Assembly: GCF_016919005.1 (NCBI RefSeq)
Contig: NZ_JAFFQE010000001.1
Span: 310,001-374,000 of the forward strand
Origin: Desulfopila inferna
Lineage (GTDB): Bacteria; Desulfobacterota; Desulfobulbia; Desulfobulbales; Desulfocapsaceae
Reading direction: 5' to 3'
Length of the DNA: 64,000 nt
Shown: one piece after another, positions 25,834 to 34,555 of the stretch
How positions within the stretch are numbered: the first letter of the stretch is position 1
Layout of the letters: each line of letters opens with the position of its first letter
Program-made: the position numbers and the translations under genes
The notes under the pieces: model-generated
The model's input: only the letters and a program-made list of their open reading frames with translations
The model's database searches: none
Told to the model about the DNA's origin: nothing

Positions 25834-27525
25834 ATGGTATCAATTGCGACTCTTGGGCCGGTAGGATCTGACAGTTATCTTGCCGCCAGGCAATATAACC
25901 CGGATGCTGAACTGGAATGTTTCAACAGCATGTATGAGCTTGTTTCGGCCTATGCAGCCGGCAAGTCCACCCTGGCATTTATTCCGGTTTATAACACCAG
26001 AGAGGGTGAGATAAAAGAGTATTTCAGGTTTCTTGTTGAGTTGAAAGGTTATCATTGGATCGATAATGTAGTGCTGCCCATTCACTTATCAATCGGTACG
26101 ATTGATCCTGCTGTTTCGTCAATCAGCACTATCGTCGGGCGCAGCACCGTATTCAATCAATGCAAGGACTACCTTAAGGCGAATTTCCCTGATGCCACCT
26201 TGGTAGCTGTAAATGACATCGAGGCCAAGCTCTCGGAGATAAAAGAACAGTCTCTCACCGATCATGGCATTATTGAATCGGAAGAACTTCTGAAGCGTTT
26301 CGAATTTTCTCTTCTTGACCGGGAGGTGGTATCGCATAATAAAACCCGTTTTGCGGTGTTGAGTTCCGAACCTGCGGCAGTAACCGGCTACGATGCCACA
26401 ACCGTGATTACCCGTCCCTTAAAGGATAGAGTCGGTATGCTGGTCGATATCCTGGGGGAATTCACCCGTAGAGGCATCAATATATTGGACTTGCGTTCGG
26501 ATAACGATATTGAAACGCAAAAGCTGCAGATTTATCTGGAAATAGAAGGCCACTGTCGGGATTTCATTGTCCAGGAGGCCCTCAAAGCTGTTGAGAAAGG
26601 AGTCATACAGGAAGAAAACGCGCTGAAAGTGCTTGGGTCTTTTCCTCGTGTCGACATGCGGGTTAAGCGAATAAAATCATTTGGCTTTATCGGAACTGGC
26701 GAGATGAGTAAGTGGTTCTCCCTACGATTACAGAACGAAGGATATACCACCTATCTTACAGGACGTTCCACTCCTGTGTCCCCGGAACAGATGATCCCCT
26801 TAGTCGATGTCGTTGTTCTCTGTGTTCCCATATCGGTCACCTCGGCTACGATTCGAAAATACGGTCGCCTCCTCAGACAGGGACAGGCCTTGATCCTTCT
26901 GGCCGGAGAATCTGAAAATACCCTCAAAACAGCATTCGACTATACGAAAGAAGGTGTCGAAGTCATGTTGGTCCACAATCTCTGGGGACCGCAGGCTGCA
27001 ACAATGAAAGATAAAAATGCTGCGGTAGTGAGAACCAAAAGAAGCGGAAGCTTATGCAGTGAGTTTGAATCTTTTCTGTATAAACACGGCGCGGAAATTT
27101 ATCAGGACAGTGCAAGTCAGCATGATCTGCTCATGGGCTTCGGCCAGAAACTGCCGACTATAATTTCCGTGGCACTTGCATCGACCCTGGCCAAGCATAA
27201 TATTGACTGTAATGATATAGGCAGTCATTCAACGCTAACTTCCATTTATGGAATACTTGCTATGGCGCGTACGCATAATCAAAACCCCAGAACCTATGCG
27301 GAAATTATGTCCACCAAAGGAGATGGCAGAAAGATTGTGAAGACTTTTGCCGCCACTCTGCAGCAGATCATCGATCTTACTGAAAAGGAAGATATCAATG
27401 CACTCTGCGAACAGATGGAAGCAAATCGCCGCCACTTAACGCCTGAGTTTCTCGAATCCCGCATGAAACAGGCAAAATCAGTTGATGAGGTTCTCAGCGA
27501 GTCAGGGGTCAATTACCATTTTTAA
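25834..27525 (+). CDS. Fused prephenate dehydratase-like / ACT / prephenate dehydrogenase protein
   Basis: 563 residues in three parts. Residues 1-180 resemble prephenate dehydratase (LGPVGSDSYLAA, and the catalytic TRF triplet at 171-173). However, the usual PIENSxxG loop reads PVYNTREGEI. An ACT domain spans 188-272 (RPLKDRVGMLVDILGEFTRR), the usual site of aromatic feedback. Residues 280-563 form a TyrA-type dehydrogenase with nucleotide motif GFIGTGEM (284-291), HNLWGPQA and ENAL-like helices. It could supply both phenylalanine and tyrosine precursors. The altered dehydratase loop leaves first-domain activity open. Stands alone, 50 bp before the zinc-ribbon gene. Confidence 0.87.
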   Translation: MVSIATLGPVGSDSYLAARQYNPDAELECFNSMYELVSAYAAGKSTLAFIPVYNTREGEIKEYFRFLVELKGYHWIDNVVLPIHLSIGTIDPAVSSISTIVGRSTVFNQCKDYLKANFPDATLVAVNDIEAKLSEIKEQSLTDHGIIESEELLKRFEFSLLDREVVSHNKTRFAVLSSEPAAVTGYDATTVITRPLKDRVGMLVDILGEFTRRGINILDLRSDNDIETQKLQIYLEIEGHCRDFIVQEALKAVEKGVIQEENALKVLGSFPRVDMRVKRIKSFGFIGTGEMSKWFSLRLQNEGYTTYLTGRSTPVSPEQMIPLVDVVVLCVPISVTSATIRKYGRLLRQGQALILLAGESENTLKTAFDYTKEGVEVMLVHNLWGPQAATMKDKNAAVVRTKRSGSLCSEFESFLYKHGAEIYQDSASQHDLLMGFGQKLPTIISVALASTLAKHNIDCNDIGSHSTLTSIYGILAMARTHNQNPRTYAEIMSTKGDGRKIVKTFAATLQQIIDLTEKEDINALCEQMEANRRHLTPEFLESRMKQAKSVDEVLSESGVNYHF

Positions 27526-27575
27526 TACAGCACTCGGCAAATTAATTTGCAGATAATTTACATAAGGAGTTTCGA

Positions 27576-28226
27576 ATGCGAAGTCGCGATTTAAGCTATC
27601 TGGATGAGGTTCACAACTGTCCTCACTGTAATCAGAAAATGTCCTGCTGCGAGGCACCGCCGGTTCATGTCGGGGATGGCCTCGGTTGGGGTTCGGAGGT
27701 GCTTTTCATCTGTCTGAATGATCACTGCTCGCTTTTTCTCAACGGTTGGGAAACCGTTGAGTTGAAATATGGCCACCATGCTTCCTATAGATATATGGAA
27801 CTGCCCGACAGTAAAGAAGGAAACGTGATGATGGTAGGCAACTCCGATGCCTTTAAAGCCAGCGTTATAGATCCCCAGGAATTGAAAAGGCAGAATGCGA
27901 GATACAAACTTGAAAAAAAGGCGGTGGAAGATCTGGAAACCTGCGTGGCAAGGAAGGATCTCGGTCCCGTCCTTCAGCTGATTTTAGATGAAGGCGCGGA
28001 TATCACCGGCAGAAAAAAAGCTGCCGGCCTGCTTCTCGAATTAAACGATCTTGAATGCATTGATCCGATCCGAAATCATACCTTCCGCGACACATCTCTT
28101 GAAATGGCTTGTAATCAGATGCTTGAACTCCTCCTCAAAAAGAATTTCAAGAAAGAATGCCCTACATGCGGAAATCTTGTTAAAATGCAGGCGAAGAAAT
28201 GCATGCATTGCAAAGAGGAATTATAA
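27576..28226 (+). CDS. Zinc-ribbon protein of unknown function
   Basis: 216 residues with two metal-binding ends: an N-terminal CPHCNQKMSCC group with a second cysteine/histidine set (CLNDHCSLF), and a C-terminal zinc ribbon CPTCGNLVKMQAKKCMHC. The middle is helical and charged, with HEAT-like spacing around 120-180. AAGGAG sits 8 bp before the ATG. No family function is recognised. It lies between the aromatic biosynthesis fusion and tRNA-His. Confidence 0.75.
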   Translation: MRSRDLSYLDEVHNCPHCNQKMSCCEAPPVHVGDGLGWGSEVLFICLNDHCSLFLNGWETVELKYGHHASYRYMELPDSKEGNVMMVGNSDAFKASVIDPQELKRQNARYKLEKKAVEDLETCVARKDLGPVLQLILDEGADITGRKKAAGLLLELNDLECIDPIRNHTFRDTSLEMACNQMLELLLKKNFKKECPTCGNLVKMQAKKCMHCKEEL

Positions 28227-28328
28227 GGTAATTTGTCCTTGCAAATCCCATATTGAACGAGTATAAGGTATACGTTTTTAATACCTTGATAGTGCCCTGC
28301 TCCTCGGGGTAAACATTTTTGAATCGAT

Positions 28329-28406
28329 GGTGGACGTGGCTCAGTTGGTTAGAGCACCTGGTTGTGGCCCAGGAGGTCGTGGGTTCAAGTCCCATCGTCC
28401 ACCCCA
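28329..28406 (+). tRNA. tRNA-His (anticodon GTG)
   Basis: Complete cloverleaf: acceptor GTGGACG / CGTCCAC, D arm GCTCAGTTGGTTAGAGC, anticodon stem CCTGG / CCAGG with loop TTGTGGC (anticodon GTG), and T arm GGGTTCAAGTCCC. The extra G at 28329 faces the discriminator C, the hallmark of tRNA-His. CCA is encoded. A terminator follows. Confidence 0.98.
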
Positions 28407-28415
28407 TTGATACTC

Positions 28416-28452
28416 ATGAGCCCTGATAAACTTTATCAGGGCTCATTTTTTT
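28416..28452 (+). terminator. Rho-independent terminator after tRNA-His
   Basis: Perfect 15-bp arms ATGAGCCCTGATAAA / TTTATCAGGGCTCAT followed by a T-run. Confidence 0.95.
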
Positions 28453-28659
28453 ATGCTCTCTTCCTGCAATAATTCCGGTTTTCTTCTCTAAGATTTGCCT
28501 GGATGCGTTAAAACTGTAGACCTGGCGTACACGGTTGCATCCATTATCTTACAATGGTATATACATATATCCGATTTTCCAGTATGATCCACATCTGCAA
28601 TTCACATTCAGAGGTACTCTAACTCTAACAAGGCTCACATTATATATCTAAAAATATAC

Positions 28660-29487
28660 ATGAAAATTTATACTAAACTCGACCAGACGGAAGTGCTTGA
28701 ATTTCTTTTCCATCCACAAAAGGAGGAAAAGAGGACTTCGACCGGCTATTCCAACATAGACGTAACCTTGCCGGACAATACCGTGCTTGGTTGCCGTTTC
28801 TATATAGATGATACCGCAGCACCAACGATTCTTTTTTTCCACGGCAACGGTGAGACGGTTTGCGATTACGATGACATAGCACCGCTTTTCAATCAATTGG
28901 GAATGAATTTTTTCGTCGCGACCTATCGGGGATATGGCTGGAGTGGAGGAAGTCCTACCGTCGAATCTATGATGAGCGACTGTTGGCAGGTTTTGTATTC
29001 GTTACAGAAGACCATGAAAGATATGGAAATGAGCGGAGCCCTTTTTGTGATGGGAAGATCAATCGGCTCAGCCTCCGCTATTGAATTATGCACCGATTGC
29101 CCTGAATCGATAAAAGGCCTTATTATTGAAAGCGGCTTTGCCGATACACTTCCGCTTCTCAGCAATCTCGGCTATGATCCGAACCTTAATCTGCTTGATG
29201 AAAAAGACGGCTTCGGCAATCGCGATAAGATCGGAGAGGTCACAATGCCGACCCTGATTCTTCATGGTTCTAAGGATTCAATTATTCCAGCCCATCAGGC
29301 AGAGCGTCTGCAGGCCTTCAGCGGTGCCAGGACCAAAAAGTTTTTTATAGTACCCGGCGCGGATCATAACACTGTTCTTTCCCAGGGGGGCGAGCTATAT
29401 TTCAGCACCATCAAAGGCTTTATCGATGAAGTTACGGGAAAAACCTCATGGCGCAACAGAAGAAGAAAGTCCAAGAGCAATGAATGA
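28660..29487 (+). CDS. Alpha/beta hydrolase (BEM46/ABHD13-like)
   Basis: 275 residues. Oxyanion segment FFHGNGET, family motif RGYGWSGGSP, nucleophile elbow GRSIGS (Ser), acid in LHGSKDSIIPAHQAE and the catalytic His in PGADHNTV are all present. No signal peptide, so cytoplasmic. The C-terminal tail is strongly basic (RNRRRKSKSNE). Substrate unknown; likely an esterase or thioesterase. A dCMP deaminase gene follows 73 bp downstream. Confidence 0.87.
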   Translation: MKIYTKLDQTEVLEFLFHPQKEEKRTSTGYSNIDVTLPDNTVLGCRFYIDDTAAPTILFFHGNGETVCDYDDIAPLFNQLGMNFFVATYRGYGWSGGSPTVESMMSDCWQVLYSLQKTMKDMEMSGALFVMGRSIGSASAIELCTDCPESIKGLIIESGFADTLPLLSNLGYDPNLNLLDEKDGFGNRDKIGEVTMPTLILHGSKDSIIPAHQAERLQAFSGARTKKFFIVPGADHNTVLSQGGELYFSTIKGFIDEVTGKTSWRNRRRKSKSNE

Positions 29488-29560
29488 TGGTGTAGTTGAA
29501 AGCCCCATTTTCCCGCTCCCGAAGGATTAGCTGTATCTACCCAAAAAACAACGATCAGCA

Positions 29561-30067
29561 ATGACTACCAAAAGAACTAATTATCTCAGCTGGGATGAGT
29601 ATTTTATGGCAGTGGCCCTTTTGTCCGCTCAGCGCAGCAAGGATCCAAATACACAGGTAGGCGCATGTGTGGCCAATAAACAGAATAAAATAGTAGGCGT
29701 AGGCTATAACGGCTTTCCCTGGGGCTGTTCCGATGATGACCTGCCCTGGGCGCGCCATGGGAATTATCTGGACACCAAATATCCATATGTTTGTCATGCC
29801 GAGCTTAATGCGGTTCTCAACTCAATTTCCAGGGACCTGCGGGGATGCAGAATTTATGTGGGGTTATTTCCCTGTAATGAGTGTACCAAGGTCATAATCC
29901 AGGCAGGGATAGAAGAAATTATTTTCCTTTCGGATAAATATCTCGACACCGATTCAGTGAAGGCTTCGAAGATTATGCTGGATAAATCGCCTAATATCAG
30001 TTACCGGCAGCTCATGACCACAAGGGAATCTCTAACAGTCAGCTTCGCACTTCCCGAAAATATGTAG
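29561..30067 (+). CDS. comEB: Deoxycytidylate (dCMP) deaminase
   Basis: 168 residues. Zinc-dependent deaminase converting dCMP to dUMP for thymidylate synthesis. It shows CHAELNAVL (zinc His and proton-shuttle Glu) and PCNEC (two zinc Cys). [15 protein letters not shown] is the substrate-binding loop of this family. The ComEB name follows Bacillus usage and does not imply competence. Faces thiL across a 40-bp gap. Confidence 0.94.
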   Translation: MTTKRTNYLSWDEYFMAVALLSAQRSKDPNTQVGACVANKQNKIVGVGYNGFPWGCSDDDLPWARHGNYLDTKYPYVCHAELNAVLNSISRDLRGCRIYVGLFPCNECTKVIIQAGIEEIIFLSDKYLDTDSVKASKIMLDKSPNISYRQLMTTRESLTVSFALPENM

Positions 30068-30107
30068 AAGTCTGAGCTTTGGCAATTCAATAAGCTGATA
30101 TTTTTGT

Positions 30108-31082
30108 CTAATTGTGCTCAAAACCGCTAAAGGTAATATCTCGGGATAATCCGTTCTCTTCCAGCATAACCCTAACGGGCGGCGGCGTTACCTTTCCGAT
30201 TCTTACAAAAGTTTGTGCCTGCTGCTGCGCCAGGAGCTCGAGCGCTTTCCGGTTGGAGGGTGCCGCGGTAAAAAGCAGTTCATAATCTTCCCCACCACCT
30301 AAAACAGTATCACACAAATTCCATCCAAAGCTGCTGCAGAGACCCTTCAATTCCTTCTCATACGGCAGCTTATCAGCGTAAATGACTGCACCGACCTCGC
30401 TTTCCGTACAGATATGGCTCATATCAGTGGCCACACCGTCTGAAATATCCTGCATCGCCGATACCAGTCCGCTGCGCCCCAACAAAATACCGGTTTTCAC
30501 CTGTGGCTGCGGGTCGAGGTGAGCTCTAGTGAATTGAGGATATTTTGAGACCTGCTCCTCCCTTTTCAGCAGTTCCAAGCCGGTAACAGATGAGCCCAAT
30601 GGTCCGGTGACATAAATATCATCGCCGATTCCGGCACCGGAGCGGTAAAGCACCTGATCAGGGCGCGCTGAACCGAGTACCACCACATTTATAGTGATAA
30701 CAGACCCTTTAGTGGTATCACCGCCTATAAGCAAACAATTATGTTCCAGCAGCATGCTTTCCACACCGTCTTGCCAACTATCCAGCCATGATTCAAGGAG
30801 GTATGGAGGGACTGCCAGCGAAACAAGTGCAAACCTGGGCTCAGCTCCCATTGCCGCAATATCACTGAGGTTAACGGCAATTGATTTCCTGCCTAACAGA
30901 TAAGGATCATGCAGCCCTCTAAGAAAATGAACATCATCAACGAGCAGGTCGGTGGAAATCAGCCAGCAAAAATCCTTGGAATCGGCGAATACCGCGCTAT
31001 CGTCCCCTATTCCTTTAAGCAGATAATCGGATTGGCAAAGAAATCGGCTTTTAATTTTTGAAATGAGAGCTCTTTCCTTCAT
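30108..31082 (-). CDS. thiL: Thiamine-monophosphate kinase
   Basis: 324 residues. ATP-dependent phosphorylation of thiamine monophosphate to the active diphosphate. Family motifs are GIGDDSAV near residue 25, DLLVDDVHF, NLSDIAAMGA, GGDTTKGS and QDISDGVATD. The ATG at 31082 was chosen because AGGA lies 8 bp upstream; a GTG seven codons earlier (31103) is possible and would overlap the upstream gene. Third gene of a minus-strand run with two proteins of unknown function. Confidence 0.94.
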   Translation of the reverse strand: MKERALISKIKSRFLCQSDYLLKGIGDDSAVFADSKDFCWLISTDLLVDDVHFLRGLHDPYLLGRKSIAVNLSDIAAMGAEPRFALVSLAVPPYLLESWLDSWQDGVESMLLEHNCLLIGGDTTKGSVITINVVVLGSARPDQVLYRSGAGIGDDIYVTGPLGSSVTGLELLKREEQVSKYPQFTRAHLDPQPQVKTGILLGRSGLVSAMQDISDGVATDMSHICTESEVGAVIYADKLPYEKELKGLCSSFGWNLCDTVLGGGEDYELLFTAAPSNRKALELLAQQQAQTFVRIGKVTPPPVRVMLEENGLSRDITFSGFEHN

Positions 31083-31099
31083 GTCAATATCCTGGTATG

Positions 31100-31462
31100 T
31101 CACTTTATCCGCTTAATAAAGCCGGATGTTTTTTTCTCGATATCAGGTGTCTTTCCAGCCTGGGGTTTTTTATTGAAATCCAATGCCTTCACAAATCGTT
31201 CTTCTCCCCCCATTGTGAAAATTTCCAAACCTGTCATTTGCGCCGTCCTCAAGGTCCAGGTCAAATTTTGCGGAGGCAGGGAGAGTACGCTCAGGCCAAT
31301 ATTCCACCACTCGTCTTTTCTGCTGGTATCACGCTCTATCTCTTGAACATAAGCATAAACCAGCATTTGGGGTTCTTTGGCGGCAATTAAAACAACATCT
31401 CCGACATCGGTGGTGTCTTTGAAATTGATGATTTCCTTCAATTCAGCAACAAGCTTTTCCAT
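31100..31462 (-). CDS. Conserved-looking hypothetical protein
   Basis: 120 residues, acidic N-terminus and basic C-terminus (EKKTSGFIKRIK), no signal peptide or membrane helix. No family recognised. It sits 7 bp after the stop of the anchored 569-residue protein and directly before thiL. Operon position and spacing support a real gene. Confidence 0.65.
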   Translation of the reverse strand: MEKLVAELKEIINFKDTTDVGDVVLIAAKEPQMLVYAYVQEIERDTSRKDEWWNIGLSVLSLPPQNLTWTLRTAQMTGLEIFTMGGEERFVKALDFNKKPQAGKTPDIEKKTSGFIKRIK

Positions 31463-31469
31463 AATATCA

Positions 31470-33179
31470 CTATTCTGACTGTGTTCGAATTATATTTGAT
31501 TCAATGGTGATTTTTCCGTTTTCAATATAACTTCTGGTGATGATCGTTGCATATATCTGCAGGCCGTCAATCATAGGAAGAATGAGATCCTCTATGAGCT
31601 TATTTGATATATAGGCGGCTCTGCGGTTTTGCAGGGCAATCATAGTGCCGCTCCACTTCACCAGTTCTCTTATACTCGCCAGCAGTCTGGAAACCTGGAT
31701 ATAGGCCGTCGAGTTGTTTGGCGAGAGGAGAGATTCTCCATAACGCTTGAATGACGGTGATTCGACGATGCTGCCGCCATCCATGATGGTGTCGACAATG
31801 TCCATCTGCCGCTGTATGGAACTTGAGATATACAGCGCATCACCATAAAGTGCATATACCGGTTGCAGCCCTTTTTGCCGCCCCTCCCCCCAGAAAGTCA
31901 TGGGCACTCCTCTGTAGGATGCATTTTTATGAGGGATCAGATTCTTGGTGATGAAGCCCTGCAGGGTTGATGCGGTTTTAGCTCTTTCCAGAAGACTGAA
32001 AATAAGAGTGAAATTGGGAATAGGTACAAAATCGACAGGTGACGGTTCGCCCACTAAAAGATGAGCACTATTTCCGAAAAGGCCGAGTATTTCCTCAAAA
32101 GAAATATTCGTCAACGAAGCGATACCCTCTTCAATTTGAGAAATTATTGCAGGATCAAGACCGGATTCATTTACATACATTCTCCACATTGCGGACAAAT
32201 CAAAGGTATTGGTCCAGTAATACAGAAGAGTCTGTTGTGGTGCCTGTGAAATTGCAACATTCTTTTCCGGCCTGATGCCTAGAAAATGAGCGGCGTCACT
32301 GTTTATTTCAGCTGGATTGAAATGCAGGGTTATGATATCCCGACTGTAATTTTCTTTTCGTGATGCACCATAGGCACCGGAAGTGAACCCTCTCCAGTCG
32401 TCAAGGTGTGACAATAACAGATTTTGCGAAAATGACTGAGGATTGAGAAGATTATCTAAATGGAGCCGAAGATTGTCAATTGAAAAAAAACAGAAGAGAC
32501 TCGACTCCCGGTGTTTTTTGCTGAGATTTTTGAAATAATGTTCTTCATTCAAACTTGGCAGGTTTTCGTCAAATCTGTCCAGAGCCCGGCGCAGGGTTCT
32601 CTCTTCAAAGGCAGCCAGGAGCAGCCCGCCGGCGGAAACCAGGGATATTCTGGTTTCCATATCCAGCGGTATTCTATAAATCAGATATTGTCCATATTGC
32701 GACGAAGTAAACTCCAGTTCTCTGGGCAGCAGGGAACCTGTCAACTCCAGCAGTGCCGTCGAATGTCGCGGCTCGGAAAACATAATCAGGTTATCATGCA
32801 GGAATTGCTTGAAATCAGTACCTTCCTGTGCCAGAAGCGCCACCGTAAAATTCGTGCTGAGAAACTCATCGAAGAGCAATGCCGCTTCTTCGGATTCGAT
32901 AAATTCCTGAATCTTTCTTACCTTATATACGGTCTGTAGAGAAAGATCGACATCCAGGGCAAGTCTGACAAAATTTATGGACGCTACAGCATCGGCAAGA
33001 GGCGTGGTGCGCATCTCCGCCAGTATCTCCCCAAGATCCTGCTGATTGAGATAAACCAGGACATCCTCGGGAAGAAATTGGGAGGGATGAACTACATTTC
33101 TGTCCCAATAAAAACGATAAAAAACCAATCCCCCTGCTATGCAGATGAGAAGGATAACTGCCAAAAGTATTCGTTTCAT
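31470..33179 (-). CDS. Large periplasmic membrane-anchored protein of unknown function (DUF3352-like)
   Basis: 569 residues: one N-terminal signal-anchor (about 3-22, LLAVILLICIAGGLVFYRFY), then a large extracytoplasmic region without cysteine motifs. It resembles proteins annotated DUF3352, but I cannot confirm this without a profile search. Ten bases upstream of its ATG lies the relic QYRRLG-stop of a comM 3' end, so in the ancestor it directly followed comM. A decayed duplicate of its first 20 codons is beside the present comM (39666-39728). Confidence 0.75.
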   Translation of the reverse strand: MKRILLAVILLICIAGGLVFYRFYWDRNVVHPSQFLPEDVLVYLNQQDLGEILAEMRTTPLADAVASINFVRLALDVDLSLQTVYKVRKIQEFIESEEAALLFDEFLSTNFTVALLAQEGTDFKQFLHDNLIMFSEPRHSTALLELTGSLLPRELEFTSSQYGQYLIYRIPLDMETRISLVSAGGLLLAAFEERTLRRALDRFDENLPSLNEEHYFKNLSKKHRESSLFCFFSIDNLRLHLDNLLNPQSFSQNLLLSHLDDWRGFTSGAYGASRKENYSRDIITLHFNPAEINSDAAHFLGIRPEKNVAISQAPQQTLLYYWTNTFDLSAMWRMYVNESGLDPAIISQIEEGIASLTNISFEEILGLFGNSAHLLVGEPSPVDFVPIPNFTLIFSLLERAKTASTLQGFITKNLIPHKNASYRGVPMTFWGEGRQKGLQPVYALYGDALYISSSIQRQMDIVDTIMDGGSIVESPSFKRYGESLLSPNNSTAYIQVSRLLASIRELVKWSGTMIALQNRRAAYISNKLIEDLILPMIDGLQIYATIITRSYIENGKITIESNIIRTQSE

Positions 33180-33212
33180 CGTAAGTGAATTATCCTAAGC
33201 GACGGTATTGTA
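33139..33212 (-). repeat. Left junction duplicate of the 33.2-39.7 kb segment
   Basis: 74 bp matching 39694-39761 with about ten substitutions and a 6-bp length difference. It covers the start of the anchored-protein gene, a 10-bp spacer and the last codons of comM. Same strand orientation at both ends. Confidence 0.8.
33190..33210 (-). pseudogene. Relic of a comM 3' end
   Basis: The minus strand encodes QYRRLG followed by TAA. This is identical in protein sequence to the true comM terminus at 39739-39759 (which uses TGA), and both are followed by the same 10-bp spacer length before an ATG. Further upstream the frame reads LTDASVEL, only loosely comM-like. Confidence 0.75.
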
Positions 33213-33838
33213 GTTCGACAGATGCATCAGTCAGGTCTTTTGTTACACCATACCGGTTTTAACTGCCACGAGATTCATAGCATAAATACTCAATTGGTTA
33301 TAATAGCCTGATAGGATAGATTTGCAAGCGTTGCAAATTTGCAAGAATTGCATTTTGGATTGCAACTTTTAAAAGAACAATACCAATGGACTGCTGGTAC
33401 ACAATCTCTTATAATCTGTGCACCTCTTGCACTAATATCTAACAAACAACCTTTATACCAGCACTTGCTTTGCGTCTGAATTTCTGTACCTGCAGTTTGT
33501 CCAACGGTGTGGTGAAAGTCTTCTCCCATGGATGTGCCTTTTGCTTTCTTTAACGCTGGTATTCTTTCTGCATTGTGGAGAATCGTCCTGTGAAAAGGGA
33601 TGATTCCGATAAGACGGGACTGCGTGAGGACTGGGGATTCAGGCCATCCTGCGGAACATTATGTACGTCATCTGCTATCTTCTGCTCCTTTTGTCTGCCT
33701 ACAAAGAATATTTATGCCAGAAAAATACTGGTACGAAAGTTGCTAAATTTCCACCGATATATAGGTAAGTTTGAGGGGCCTGGCAGAGGACATGATGCAG
33801 TAGCCACGGCAATAAATGAAGACAGGGGGGGCAATCAG
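33213..33838. other. Intergenic region with a TTGCAA inverted repeat
   Basis: No recognised gene. Minus-strand (33290-33529) and plus-strand (from 33575) open frames here have compositions unlike real proteins. It holds a perfect operator-like palindrome at 33320-33338, listed separately. Confidence 0.5.
33320..33338. promoter_or_regulatory. Operator-like inverted repeat
   Basis: ATTTGCAA-GCG-TTGCAAAT, perfect 8-bp arms around 3 bp. Further TTGCAA/TTGCA units follow immediately (33339-33370). It could bind a dimeric regulator of the anchored-protein gene or of the island. Palindrome only; no regulator identified. Confidence 0.4.
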
Positions 33839-34477
33839 GTGCATCTGGGGGAATTAGATTATAGATTAATTTCGTCCGTTGCCAGTATAGTAATGGCCAT
33901 CGTCTGGATCGTTTATCTGCACATCGCCCTGGTCCAGTACAGGCGCGCTAATCGGCCCTATATGATTATCCACTATGCTCATGAAAATGATACCGATGCT
34001 CTTTGTCTCTTTGTCAATATGAGCAGTGAACCGGTTCATCTCCAGACTGTTATCGCCCGTATCGAAACGGAAAGCAGCCGCTTCAGCCGTTATCTCACCG
34101 ATTATGACAGGATAACGCCGGATGATCGCAACGTACTGTCGAGACTGCGGCAGGGCCCGATTCAGCCAGGAGGATATCTCGTGCTGGGGACATTCGAGGA
34201 TATACTGATCGGCCGGCAGATAAAGCATAAAGATGAAAAAGATAAAGAGCATGTTCCGCCGGCCCTTAACGAAATCCGCAGTCTTGAGCTATGCATCGCT
34301 GTTGTTCATGGCCCCAGTAAGCATTTTATCGGAGTTCGGCGGCATTTTTTTCTGGTATGTGAAGAGGAAAAAGTTCACATCCACCCCATGAATATTCATA
34401 CTGAACAGCTGGTTAACTGGCGAAAAAGAAAGATAGTAAGGAAATGGGTAGAGGACAGGGTGTATCCTAAATACTGA
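33839..34477 (+). CDS. Membrane-anchored hypothetical protein
   Basis: 212 residues from a GTG at 33839, preceded by a GGGGGG run 8-14 bp upstream. The in-frame ATG at 33575 would add 88 residues that look non-coding. One membrane helix lies near the N-terminus (about 11-33, SSVASIVMAIVWIVYLHIAL), followed by a soluble beta-rich region and a basic C-terminus. No family recognised. It sits 78 bp before the interrupted antiporter gene, in the same direction, possibly one operon. Confidence 0.6.
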   Translation: MHLGELDYRLISSVASIVMAIVWIVYLHIALVQYRRANRPYMIIHYAHENDTDALCLFVNMSSEPVHLQTVIARIETESSRFSRYLTDYDRITPDDRNVLSRLRQGPIQPGGYLVLGTFEDILIGRQIKHKDEKDKEHVPPALNEIRSLELCIAVVHGPSKHFIGVRRHFFLVCEEEKVHIHPMNIHTEQLVNWRKRKIVRKWVEDRVYPKY

Positions 34478-34555
34478 TTGGAAAATCAGCATGATTACGA
34501 CGTGATTGATCTTCAGGAGGAAAATCTGTAACAGGCGCGAAAGGGAGAAAGGACG

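Noticed and set aside
28180-28407. Minus-strand open frame across tRNA-His
   Set aside because: It is the antisense of the tRNA (product containing GLEPTTSWATTRCSNQLSH), a well-known spurious translation.
33290-33529. 79-codon minus-strand frame in the gap
   Set aside because: Cysteine-rich but without recognisable motifs, operon context or ribosome site; overlaps the TTGCAA palindrome.
33575-33838. 88-codon N-terminal extension of the membrane-anchored hypothetical
   Set aside because: Composition unlike a protein and no ribosome site; the GTG at 33839 has a G-rich site and precedes the membrane helix.
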